This document shows, piece by piece, positions 38,346 through 51,500 of a stretch of DNA of 64,000 nucleotides. Source of the DNA: Coriaria nepalensis (taxonomy: Eukaryota; Streptophyta; Magnoliopsida; Cucurbitales; Coriariaceae); NCBI GenBank assembly GCA_027186245.1, contig CP114485.1, forward strand, positions 1,488,001 to 1,552,000, given 5' to 3'. The translations under genes and the position numbers were made by a program. The notes beneath the pieces are model-generated. The model worked only from the letters and a program-made list of their open reading frames with translations. It was not told where the DNA came from and made no database searches. The first letter of the stretch is position 1. Each line of letters opens with the position of its first letter.

Positions 38346-39590
38346 TAAGTGAGTAGACTACATTGATCTTTCCAATTTACAGTTTAAATGGTATTTAATA
38401 TTTAATCACTTTTTATTCTACTTTTTTCTTCTTCTTCTTTTTTGGGTTCTGGTTACAACGATCTAGCAGGATTTTTCACAAGGCTCCAATTTAATTACAA
38501 ATTTTATTTGAGAATAAAGACTTCCGAAAATCATACACACAGTGAAGTATACAGAGCTCCCTTCTCTTCCTTTTCTTCATATAGTTATGGGTTTTCTCAG
38601 CAGACATCAACCACTGTGCCGTGTGAACTGGTTGGATGCCTTACAAAAATCTTAGTTCACCTCAGTGGCTATGCTATAACCATAGTTATCTGTTAAGTAA
38701 TTTTAGTTACTTTATAATATGTTCGTTCTATAAAATATTAAACACTCGCTCTAGGCTGTCTCACTGATTGGGGAAGAAGGTCCAGACTCCAGAGTCCTGC
38801 TGGAGAGTGTAATTTAATTTAGTTCTTAATTGTATTCCTAATAGAAGGTCTTGCTAATAAGAGAGGTAGCAGACTACCAGTTGATTTAATAAATTCAGAT
38901 AATTTTAATAATTAAACATTTGGTCATTATTATTTATGAAAATTAATATATAAAAAAATAGCTTTTTTTTTTCTTTTTTCTTTTTTCTTTTTCATTAGCA
39001 TAGAAAGTTGTACTGTTATTCTTGTTTATGTATTGCTCTTATCCGCGTTCATCTTACAATCATTGTATGCATTCTGCCAACAGAATGTGATGATTGAAGC
39101 TGTCACACTTGTGATACAAATCCGTTTCAAGATGACCTGTTTTATTATTCCATGGAATATGCCAGCCACAACTTGTCAAGATTTTCATATTTTTTTGGCC
39201 AAAACTTGTCAAGATTTTCTAAACGTATTTAGTTTGATATATAATCTTGATTTTGAGAAAATTTTGGATTAAATCGATTAGTTTTAGTTATACATATCAA
39301 TAATTTTGTTTGTATCCCAAAAAACACTTCATTGCACACAATGAAAGGACATGAAACAATGTCAAACTTTATGCAATAATAGGATCATCGTCATATTATA
39401 TATCATATTAATTTTATATATAATTAAATTGTAGAAATTGTGGTATATGCACGATAACGGAAGAAAAACAAGGGGATAGAAGTTAAAACAACACCTCTCG
39501 TAAAGCACAATGAAAGCATAGACATGCACCAAATTAACACCGGACACAAACCCATTGCAATAAAAATGCCTTCATGTATAATATTTCCAG
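38346..39590. other. AT-rich spacer between converging SDP6 and SEC8
   Basis: Two 3' UTRs and AT-rich DNA with a CTTTTTT-type tract near 38963-38993. Near 39177 and 39206 the phrase aaaacttgtcaagatttt or a close form occurs twice. No gene recognised. Confidence 0.5.
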
Positions 39591-42500
39591 TTAATGGGAT
39601 AAAATCTCTGACACACGATCTTGTGCATCGGGAGGAATTTCTCGTCCAGGAACTTGAACCTCAAGAAGATTCGCATACCTGAAAAATGTGAAATTCATGA
39701 GATCGCCAATTCTTAGCCAAAAAAGGTGTGTTTATTCACCAAAATAAGTGGATAAGATGGCTGTATTGACTCACTCTGACGCTGTAAACAAATGCTCGTG
39801 CTCCATGATGAAAGCAAGCAAAGCCTGAAAATGGGAAAGAAATCATTAACATCTCGGTATGGCCAAACATGTTGAAGAATTTCTAATCATTGACCAAATC
39901 CCTGAGATTTGGTTTATTGTCAGTTATGGTAGTAATTTAGGTAGTGTAAATATAGGCAATAGGGTATATAGAGTTGATTCTTTCCTAAGATAGCAGATAG
40001 TAATTAGTGTTCTTTCCTAAGTACTATATAGACAACCGTGTACTCTCAATAGTTGAATGAGAATCATACAACTTTGATTCCCTTCTATACCTACAAGTTT
40101 GCAAAACAACTACAAGGAAATAATAAAGACTATAGACTTGCCTCGAATGGCATGTTTAATAGTTCATAGTAAGTTCTGACACGATCTAACTTCTTCTGTA
40201 CGGCATTGCTCTTAATTGATGGGATCGCTGCTAATGCCTGTAATGCAGGCAAAAAGGAAGCACGAAATATATAGCTAATTGATCACTTTTTATTTGAAAA
40301 TGCCCAAGCTTTTGTAAAAGAAAAATGTATAATATTCGTAAGATCTATTGTACATTATTTTCATTAGCGCTCTTCCTCAAGGAAACATTGATATTTCCAT
40401 ACTAACCCAATATACCTACAGAATAGGACACAGATTTCTACAAAACAAACTTACCTGCTCTAACGCAATTGTATTTCGACATATCTGCTGAACCCCAAAA
40501 AGGTTGATGGATTTCATATCACCCAATGCCTGAGTTGGATCGATAGCATCAAACAGAGTGAGAATATTTATACAGACAAGGATCCATGAGACTCAAGAAA
40601 AAAAAAAAGGCCAAAGTACCCAGGCAAACCTTAGTTGAAGCATTTGCTGCAATATAACAAATTCCACCAAATATGTAATTCCGCTTCAAATTCGAAACAA
40701 AAGGTGCCATTTCCTCGTCTCTACGCGTTATCTATAAGTAGGGGAATATGACACATTGGTAAGATTTTTCTTCCGAAGCTCATATGTCCAAGGTTTTAAT
40801 AGAGTTCAAAAAAAGCCATTAGGTCATATATTCACCCTTGAATAACGCTTCTTGTGCATAGTATATCATTACTCTTTATCATCACATGTCAGAAATGACA
40901 ATACTGACCTGTGCTGTGAGTGAAATAATAAAGTCATCTGGTTCTTCTGCATCTTGGTACTCCAAATATTCTCTATTTGTCATTTGCTGTTCCAGTGATC
41001 GGGGAGTCGAAGTCATTTTCAAGCAGATTAATATATTAAAGATATCACTTCCATATAAATGTGTTGACCACAAATAACATGTCTGGCAAACCTGCAAATT
41101 GAAAATTGTCTCCAGTTGCATCTCTACCCGTAAGACTTTGAGGCAGTCAACAGCCAATTTCCTGTACTCATCCGCAAAAGATGCCAGGTCTCTGATAGGA
41201 GCACTTCCTGTCCAAGTGTGACGGCGGTGCTTGCCAATGTCCTCTGCTTGATTAGAAGCTATTACCTTTGTTGGTCCAAGCCTAATTGTAAAATGAGGTT
41301 CCTCATTCAAGCTAAAGCCAATAGTACAAACTGAAAGTAATTGCATAAGAGTAGGTAGATCACATGGACAAACTTACTCTTCAATTGAGTGTGCAAGATA
41401 CTCCAATGAATCACTAAGTGATGCCAGTAAAATAAGTTTGTTGTCATCACGAATTAGATTTTCCTAAATAAGGAATGAAATTTTAAAAAATATATGTCAA
41501 ATCTTCATTCCAAGTTCCTTTTCATTAAGCACTTCAGTGCAGAAATGCCAAATGCAACCCGAGGCAAAGCTCAAATTGAATAATTAATTCCAGTAACAAA
41601 AACAAACCTGCTTTATAGGCCGTAAACTCAGTAATAGATCACTGAGTTCTACTTCAACCTCAGCAGATTCAGTATCAGAGGTATTATTTTCCATGTTTAA
41701 CTGATCAACTGGATCTGACAAGCATTTACTCGATGGATCAAGTCGCATCAGTTTTTCAATGTCATGCCTCCCAATGAGCATGTAACTCTGCTTCTCGAGA
41801 ACTTCCTGAAATAAGAACATGGAACTAGTTGAAAACATAAAATCTTCATGAAGGAGAAGAAAAGGCACATAATTACTAGGGACAAGCGATAAATCTCCAT
41901 TCTATGTGATATTGAATAGAAAAAGAATGGAGATATATTCATGCCTCCATGTATGAAGTCCGACATCTTTCATGGGTCCGCTCGAGCAAAGTTTGCGCAT
42001 ACTTCACAAGGTCCCCAGCAAACTTGGGCATTGCTTGAGCCCAACCAAGAACCTTTAGTAAAGATAAGTATTAGTTTTGATAACTTTATATACCCAAACA
42101 TCAGCATCAAAACAAAACCTTCCACTACCAGTTAATGATCCAGAATAGTGGCGAAAAGTATGTTTTATACAATGGGCAAAGCTTTGAAAAATGAAGATCC
42201 ATGCTTTAGTTTAGGTACAGCTAGTCTAATGACAGTCCAGAACTGCACATATGAATTTCATGGAAACAAAAATAGGTAAAAACCTGCCTCTTTTACTAAG
42301 AAATCAATAGCCAAAAGGCCCTGAAGGACAGGTCGACCCTTCTCAACTGATGGAGTATAAACAGTGGCAGTATGTGCCCTAGGTCGAAATGCAGCAGGAC
42401 CTGCAAGAGTATACATATCCTGAAATGAGACCTCTTTGCAGCAAAATGGACTCAGTGTCCTCAGCTAGGACTTGAAGGTTTATTCTCTCAACAGGGGAAG

Positions 42501-45500
42501 AATCACTAACAAAAAGCTAACAACTTAATGAGTTGATCAGTACTTGATATATTACATAATTCTTCATGCAACTTAGTAGCAATAACTTGAAAGAAACACT
42601 AGTTATATAGTTATATTCTTTTTGAGTTTTTGAGTCAGAACTTGCTTGATATAGCTTGCTGTACGGCTTTTCGGTAATCTACAAACATAGTTGGTAAGAA
42701 GTGGTCCTTCACAAAATTCTCCATGAAAGCAAGCAATCCATCATTCCTGCAAATTTTAGAAGCTGGGTCACTGATTTGAAAGCAATATTTATATATATAT
42801 ATATATATATATGTTGAAAGTCTTACCATAACCTTAGGAATTAGGCTATAAATATTTACCATATTTGAGTATTTCTATATTTAGATAGATAGAGAAATTA
42901 GTGGTAAATTACTTTCCTAACTAAATTACTTTCCTAAACTAAATTACTTTCCTATTTTGTATCCTAGAGGATTCTATAAATATGTATAAACCTGTACATG
43001 AAATATATGAGTTGAATACCTTATTTCCATATCATTACCCTCTGTTTTTTATGGTATCAGAGCTAGGTTCTAAAACCCTAGGTTAAAACTGTCCGACACC
43101 CTAAAAGATGTCTGAAGTCACTTCCGATCAGACCCTAAAGCCCGGACTTCAAACTGTCCGACACCCATCAGAAAACTCACCCATTCAGATCACCACAATT
43201 CGACTGAATGGGGATAACTTTCTGAGATGGTCACAGTCTGTCCGCATGTATATTAGGGGGAGAGGAAAAATTGGCTACATCACGGGAGAAACAGAGGAAC
43301 CAGACCTGGATGATCCAACTTATGCCACTTGGGATGCTGAAAACTCAATGGTAATGACATGGTTGGTCAACTCTATGACAGAGGAGATAGGAGCAAACTA
43401 CCTCTGTTATCCTACTGCTAAGGAACTATGGGATAATGTCTCATTGATGTACTCTGATCTAGGAAACCAGTCTCAAGTGTATGAATTAACCCTAAGATTA
43501 GGGGAAATTCGCCAAGGTGAGGATTGTGTAACTAAGTATTTTAATACCCTTAAAAGATTTTGGCAGGACTTGGACCTATTCAACGACTATGAGTGGAAAT
43601 CACCTGAAGACTGCAACCAACACAAGAAGATGGTGGATACAGGCCGAATCTTCAAATTTCTTGCAGGTCTAAATGTTGAATTCGATGAGGTCCGTGGTCG
43701 GATAATTGGTAGGAATCCTATGCCTTCAATTGGGGAGGCCTTTGCAGAGGTACGAAGAGAAGAGAGTAGGAGGCACGTAATGCTAGGAAAGAAGGCTACA
43801 GATTTGACTAAAAGTGTGGAAGGGTCAGCCTTAGCCATACCTGAAGCCCAAGCTAGCAGAAGAACCTACCAAAACCAGCGCACAGGAGACAAGAATAATC
43901 TGCACTGTGACTTTTGTGGAAAGACACGCCATACAAGAGAAAATTGCTACAAGTTGCATGGAAGGCCATCCTACGGTAGGCAGAATAAACAAGGTGAAAG
44001 AAATGTTCCTGCAGCAAATGAGGCCGAGTCATCTATGTTTGGTAAAGAGCAGTTAGATCACCTTCTAAAACTACTAAAATCCTATTCATCACCTAATGCT
44101 CCTACTGGTTCTATGGCACAGACAGGTAGAGTTTCTATAGCACTCTTGGCTCTAGGAGAAACTAGTTCTTGGATTATTGATTCAGGGGCTTCCGATCATA
44201 TGACAAGTTGTTCAAAATCCTTTGACTCGTATTATCCATGTTCTGGTCTAGAAAAAGTTAGAATAGCTGATGGTAGTTTCTCACCCATTGCAGGAAAAGG
44301 ACACATTAAAATTTCAGAAAACCTAACCTTAAAATCAGTCTTACATGTCCCAAAACTTGCATGTAACCTTCTATCCGTTAGTAAACTGTCACAGGATTCT
44401 AATTGTTCCATTTCTTTTTCTCCTCTCACTTGTGTGTTTCAGGACCGGAGCTCGGGGAAGATGATTGGAACTGCTAAAGGAAGAAATGGGCTGTACTACT
44501 TTGATGAAACTGTTTTTGGGACTAATCAAGCTCAGGGATTAGGTAGTACTAGCTCAACTTTTGTCTCTGATCAGATCATATTATGGCATAAGAGATTAGG
44601 ACACCCTAGTTTTTCATACTTAAAACATGTATTTCCTACACTTTTTAAAGGAGGTTATCACTCAGAATTACATTGTGAAGCTTGTCATTTAGCTAAAGAC
44701 CATCGTGTTTCTTTTCCAATAAAATTATATTCTAGTTCAAGACCATTTTACTTATTTCATAGTGATGTTTGGGGTCCATCTAAGGTCAATACACTATCTG
44801 GAAAAAAATGGTTTGTTACTTTTATTGATGATCATACAAGATTATGTTGGGTCTACTTAATGGAAAAGAAGTCTGAAGTTGAGAAAATATTCAAAGATTT
44901 CTATATTATGATTGAAAATCAATTTCAAATAAAAATAGGCATTCTTAGAACAGATAATGGAACTGAATACTTTAACAAACAGTTAGGAACATTTCTGTCA
45001 GAAAAAGGTATTATTCATCAATCAACTTGTCGTGACACTCCACAACAAAATGGTATTGCCGAAAGGAAAAATAGACATTTATTAGAAGTTACAAGGGCAA
45101 TTATGTTTTCAATGAATGTTCCAAAATATCTATGGGGAAATGCTTTACTAACTGCATGTTATCTAATAAATAGAATGCCATCTCGAGTTTTGAAATTTGA
45201 AACACCATTAAAAATCTTAAAACATTGCTTTCCTACAAACCGGATCACTGCAGAACTTCCTTTAAAAGTTTTCGGTTGCACTTGTTATGTATATATACCA
45301 AATGCTTTCCGGTCAAAGTTGGAACCAAAATCTGAAAAATGTGTCTTCCTAGGGTATGCTTCAAACAAAAGGGGGTACAAATGTTTTAATCCCATCACAA
45401 AAAAATTCTTTGAAAGTATAGATGTGAACTTTGTTGAGGAGCAACCTTATTTTCAGAAAACTGTGTTTCAAGAGGAGACCCAAATGAGTGAAAATAATTT

Positions 45501-48500
45501 TTGGGAAACTGTCCCTATGCCCTTAGTCAACTCTAATGAAGAGTTTCATGAAATACTGGTTGAGAAAATGGATACTAGTGTAAGTCCTCCTATCTCTACC
45601 TTGCCAGAATTGACTGTATCAGAGACAGGGGGAGATGTACTTCATAACAAACCAAAGCTCCAGGTTTATACCAGAAAACGGTTTAACAAAAGTACTATGG
45701 CTCCAACCATTCCTTTAGCTGATGACCAATCAAATTCGCCGAGTAATGGCTCTCCAACTCAGGTGAATCCTCCCTCTCTATCCTTTGATAATTTGTTTGC
45801 TAATGACCTTGATATTCCTATTGCATTTAGAAAAGGAACCCGCACTTGCACTCAACATCCTATGGCAAAGTACTTATCATATGAAAAACTGTCAAACACT
45901 CATAGAGCATTTGTGACTAGGATTTCAAATCTGTCTGTTCCAAGAACTATTCAGGAAGCTTTAGGTGATTCGAATTGGAAATTGGCTGTGATAGAGGAGA
46001 TGAATGCTCTTAGGAAGAACAACACTTGGAGTGTTACTGATCTGCCCGAGAATAAGAAGACAGTGGGATGTAAATGGGTCTTTACAGTCAAGTGTAAAGC
46101 TGATGGAAGTGTGGAACGATACAAAGCGAGACTTGTAGCCAAAGGATTTACTCAAACTCATGGTATTGACTACCAAGAAACGTTTGCTCATGTTGCTAAA
46201 ATTAACTCTATTAGAATACTCCTTTCTCTTGCAGTTAACTCCGATTGGCCACTCCATCAATTCGATGTAAAGAATGCTTTCTTAAATGGAGACTTACAAG
46301 AGGAGGTATACATGGACCTACCACCTGGATTTGAAGAAAGACTTGGGAAGGGTAGAGTGTGCAAATTGAAGAAAGCTCTATATGGACTTAAGCAATCTCC
46401 TAGAGCTTGGTTTGAGCGGTTTGGTGAAGTTGTTAGGAGACTTGGATTCTTACAAAGCCAAGCTGACCACACAATGTTTTTTAAACATTCCACCGAAGGA
46501 AAAGTAGCTATCCTGATTGTTTATGTAGATGACATAATTATGACAGGAGATGACTCAATTGAAATCAGCAACTTGAAAAGTAAGCTTGAGGAAGAATTTG
46601 AAGTTAAGGACTTAGGAAAACTGAAATACTTCCTCGGAATGGAGTTTGCAAGGTCCAAAGAGGGAATTTTTGTCAACCAACGTAAATATGTTCTTGATCT
46701 ACTTAAAGAAACAGGGATGACTGGTTGTAAGATAGCAGACACCCCTACAGAACCGAATGTGAAATTGAAGACAGCAGCTCCTAATGAGGTGATAGACCGA
46801 GAACGTTATCAGAGATTGGTGGGAAGATTAATTTATCTAACACATACTAGACCTGACATTACTTTTGCAGTCAGCATTGTAAGTCAGTTCATGCACTCTC
46901 CCGGACCTACACATTTTGAAGCTGTGTTCAGAATTTTAAGGTACCTAAAGGGGACACCTGGCAAAGGGTTGATGTTCAAAAAGAAAGGTCATTTACAAGT
47001 TGAAGCCTACACGGATGCAGATTGGGCAGGAAATGTAATTGACAGAAGATCTACCTCGGGCTATTGTACCTTTGTAGGGGGAAATTTGGTTACATGGAGA
47101 AGTAAGAAACAAAGTGTAGTGGCAAGAAGTAGTGCTGAAGCAGAATTCCGCTCAGTAGCACATGGGTTCTGTGAAGTATTATGGATCAAACGGGTTCTAG
47201 GAGAATTGAAGATTTCTACTCCAACACCTATCAAAGTATACTGTGACAACAAGGCAGCTATTTCTATAGCTCACAATCCTATTCTCCATGATAGGACAAA
47301 GCATGGAGAAGTTGACAAGCACTTCATCAAGGAAAAAATAGACAGTGGCGTGATATGCATGTCTTATATACCTACAGCTAGTCAAACTGCAGATATACTC
47401 ACTAAGGGACTTCCTAAAGGGTTACATGAGATCTTTGTAAACAAGCTAGCCATGAGAGATATTTTCATGCCAACTTGAGGGGGAGTGTTGAAAGTCTTAC
47501 CATAACCTTAGGAATTAGGCTATAAATATTTACCATATTTGAGTATTTCTATATTTAGATAGATAGAGAAATTAGTGGTAAATTACTTTCCTAACTAAAT
47601 TACTTTCCTAAACTAAATTACTTTCCTATTTTGTATCCTAGAGGATTCTATAAATATGTATAAACCTGTACATGAAATATATGAGTTGAATACCTTATTT
47701 CCATATCATTACCCTCTGTTTTTTAATATATATATATAGTTGAAAAAAGGAATCTCACAAAAATTACCACTATCATCAGGCCCATACACTACAAATAAAA
47801 TTTGGGATATTACCACACACGAGATGAAAATGCCGCTATGCAAGTTACCACACACGAGATGAAAATTATATTTGATTCACATTCCAAATAAATACAAATA
47901 GCAAGATAACTCATATTTTCATCAAGGTTAAAGACACTCGGGGAAATTTTTTCACCCCCAATTGAATATATTTCATTGACCAAGGGAATATAGCTTTCAA
48001 ACTTACCCAAGTTGGGAATACTTTTCTGGAAGCATCAAAGCAACCTTATCTGTAAACTGCACAGCATGTCAGATCAGAAGGAAAAGGAGACCCTTTATGC
48101 AGATTTACTTTTAGATGCGCTTAATATAATAGTATAAAACCTGAAGAACTGGCCGGTACATAGATGCTGCTAGGTATATGCCCTGCTCAGGTAAAACAGC
48201 TGCAGACCCATAACCTTCTTGGGACACATGAGGGCCTCTCCTGGTCCATCCTTGACGAATGAGATCTCCTGGAAAATGATAATATGTGTAAAAAATGAAG
48301 TGAATACTACCAACAGAATTTAGAAATAAGCAAGCTGTAAATACAAAATGAAAAGTTTGGAGGAATGATCTTCTGCACAAAATGAAGACCACATCTTACT
48401 GGTATTCAAATATTTTATTGTATCATATATTTGTTCACATTCATATGTAAGTTAAGTATAGCACAACAAAGGGATATTGGAGCCCCATTAGGCATCACTA

Positions 48501-51500
48501 AAACACGCTGTAAAGAATGGTTAAATATCATACTTTCATACAAATTTAAGTCGAGATATTTGGTGTAATTTAAACATATACTTTCATACACGCCGTAAAG
48601 AGATATTTGGCGTACCTTGGTTAGGAGCAGATATGGTGGTATCTGTGAAGCGAAAAGCAAATGTCAGACCATCCTCTGCCCCATCCCTGCTACTCATTGG
48701 TATCAGTATGCATGATTTCACAGGGATTAAAAAAAAAGGAAAATGGTAGGGAGACCAAACTTGATTGAATCATCAAGTGGTGGTGTGGATGGTTGCCAAG
48801 TCACCCCACTTTCTCTAAGTTTGATCTCCCTACCATTACCCTAAAGAGAGAGAGAGAGAGAGATTATGTTGTAGCAATCACCATTATGCAATCGTGGTGA
48901 CCTCATGATGGGCTTACAATCGAGTGGTGACCTCATGATGGGCTTACAATCGAGTGGCTAAGTATACTATTTCCTAAGCTTGATATTTACGACTAATGTT
49001 CTATCAACCCGGAGGTACCTTAATGTGCCTCAGGGTCTAGAAGGAAGAGAGGATTCAAGCCCTAAAAGGCAGGCGTCAAGAAAGTGCAGGGGAAAGTGAA
49101 CCAGTAGTTACTTGCCTCTTGTCTTTGGAAGGGGCCTTATTTGCAAGTCTAGCTGTTTGCACAGCAGCATCTGCTGTTGCTGCTTCAGGGGTTGCCCGTA
49201 GAATCTCACAGATGAGTTGTTGGCATTCACTCTTCAGCACATGGTTAAAGAAATACGAGATGAGAAAAATGTAGAGAGAGACATTTCTGGAAAATATGAC
49301 ACAGATAGATTACCTGCAAAACTGCCAAGGAAAAGCCAATACTGTAACCTCCAGTAACTTGAGAAGCTTCAGAATCAGCACTCCAGTTGACATCCGGTAT
49401 CGACTTTGGCGTGTTCATGTCCACTTGCCGTCCAGATTTTGATTCCAGAAGCTCCCCAACAACAACATGGTTCTCTGAATAATCATACAATTATACTTAG
49501 ATTCAACAACTTTAGCCAAAGGGAAGGAACAAAAAAATGTCTTACCAAATATCCGAACAACAGTGTCCAAAATTGAATCAACAAGCTCTTTTGCAGATGC
49601 CTGTACTTTCCCCATGGGAGCCATTACAGGTGAGACGGGGCTTACTGCCAAAAGAACCCCAGCCAATGAAATACCATTCTGATGCTTCTGTTTGGGCAAC
49701 CGATAACTTTCCAATTGTTCCTTCATGAAATGAAGACCAGCAACCATAGTTCCTGCAGATTGACCGATGCCAGACCTTGAAGAATTAACGGCTTCCACAT
49801 AAGATTTGATTTTCGTGATAATAATCTCATGGATTGTAGGTCGCAATTTTTGGCTGTATATATAACAAATAACAAAACCAAGAAGTTGATGAATCATGCT
49901 CAGTTATATAACAAGCAAAAAAGATCAGCATAAAAGTGCAGATAAAAAATTGAGCAAAAAAGCATAAAGAATTTAGATGATATTTGATGATTTAGTTGTC
50001 CATTGTTCCTCCTTAGGTCATTAGAGATGTATTAAGAATTCTGTCGCATGTATGAAATGAAATAGTGAATCACAGTCTAATGAAAACCAGGCAGTTATGA
50101 TTTGAAATGATCTAATGATGAGAAAGCAGTAAAAGTTGAGAATAAGCAGAATCTAGAGGAGTCCATTCACATATCTGAAATATGACATAGATAATGAACT
50201 GTAAGACAATGCAAAAATGCCTTCGGAAAATATATATAAACCAGAAAACAAACCATATTATAGCACCAGCCGCTGCAAGTTTGCGAAGCATGCAGAGACA
50301 CTCAACCATGGTTTGCAAGTATTTGACATGAAGAGGGGCATCACTCTTTTTTATCATTTCCTAGCAAAGAAAAAGCCCAGAAATTCAGCAAAAAGGTGTC
50401 ACAAAAATGAGAATGCTAAAAGAGATGCAGTTGATCTGAAGTTCATACAAGAAACTCATCTGGAGTAGAATTAGAAAGCCATGGTGGCATCTGGCGAGTA
50501 ATCGCTTTGGTATCCTTCAGGCTACCGTCTACCCCATTGACCCTTACTGATGTTGAATGCCCATCTGAGGCTTCAGTAGACTCCAAAGCACTCTCATCAT
50601 CACGACTATCAAATGATAAACTGGAGAGATAGAAGATACACTTCGTAAAGGAAATAAAACTAAAACTAATAGGAAGTAGGAGCAAGAAGACAATAGAAAC
50701 ATATATTAATTCTTACCCTCCATCAGTAGAGCCTGGTCTGAATGATCCTTCAACATGAACACCAAACTGATTGTCACCTTTCATTGATCTTGTTCTTCGA
50801 GAAAGAGGTTGTGAACTATTTAGTGATAAAGCAACAGCTGCAGCAGTCGGCACTTCATCATCCCTTCCATGCATATTTGAGGCTGCTAAACTATAGAGAA
50901 GTATCAATTTAAAAGGAATGACTTTGGAAAAAGGTGAAGGAGAGGATGCCACTCGCATAGAGAAACCCACACTCTGTATTAAGTATTTTAAGTTGAATCA
51001 CTATTTTTTATCTCTCTGAGGGAACAAGGAAAACATCTTCACAATCAGTCCAATGCCTCTATGTAACTACCTTTTTTTCATAGAAATAAGTAAGTCTTTT
51101 ATGATCATAAGGTGAGTGTTATTACTAATTTTGAAATTGGTACTGCTCAACTTTATATAACTCTACAACTCTTTATTTTCCTTAAAAATTTGGACTGATA
51201 TGCTTCTCTTCAGTGGGAAATTCTTTTCCTTGGAAGTGTGCTTTTCTTTTTTTTTGAGGGGGGGGGTGCAGATTTGAACTCAGATGGGACCGCTGAATAG
51301 GATTGCAGCTATAGTTCACAGAAAGAAAAAGAAAAAGAGGGAAACAAAAAAACTCCAAAAGGCAGTGATACCTATATTCACCCTTGTTGTAAAGATGGGC
51401 ATGTAAGTCATCCAGTACCGCATAAAATATGACCCCTCTTAACTTTGTCAATTCTGATCGGACATCTTGTAGAGCACCAACCTGGCATCTCAATAAATTT

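Larger units (their letters stand above)
42812..47725 (+). mobile_element. complete Ty1/copia LTR retrotransposon inside a SEC8 intron
   Basis: A 4.9-kb element with two 240-base LTRs (42812-43051 and 47486-47725) that look identical base for base by eye. The primer-binding site TGGTATCAGAGC follows the left LTR directly, one long gag-pol frame follows (43108-47478), and a purine tract (TTGAGGGGGAG) abuts the right LTR. Flanks are (AT)n on both sides, so the probable 5-base target copy ATATA (42807-42811 and 47726-47730) cannot be told from the surrounding repeat. The LTRs begin TG but end TA rather than CA. Identical LTRs and an open frame point to a recent insertion. Orientation is opposite to SEC8. 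Confidence 0.93.

Noticed and set aside
43587..47385. Minus-strand frames across the copia element
   Set aside because: All are shadows of gag-pol; none has its own motif.
48990..49065. tRNA-like B-box word (GGCTTGAATCC on the minus strand) in a SEC8 intron
   Set aside because: No A box at the right distance and no cloverleaf; not called as a SINE or tRNA.
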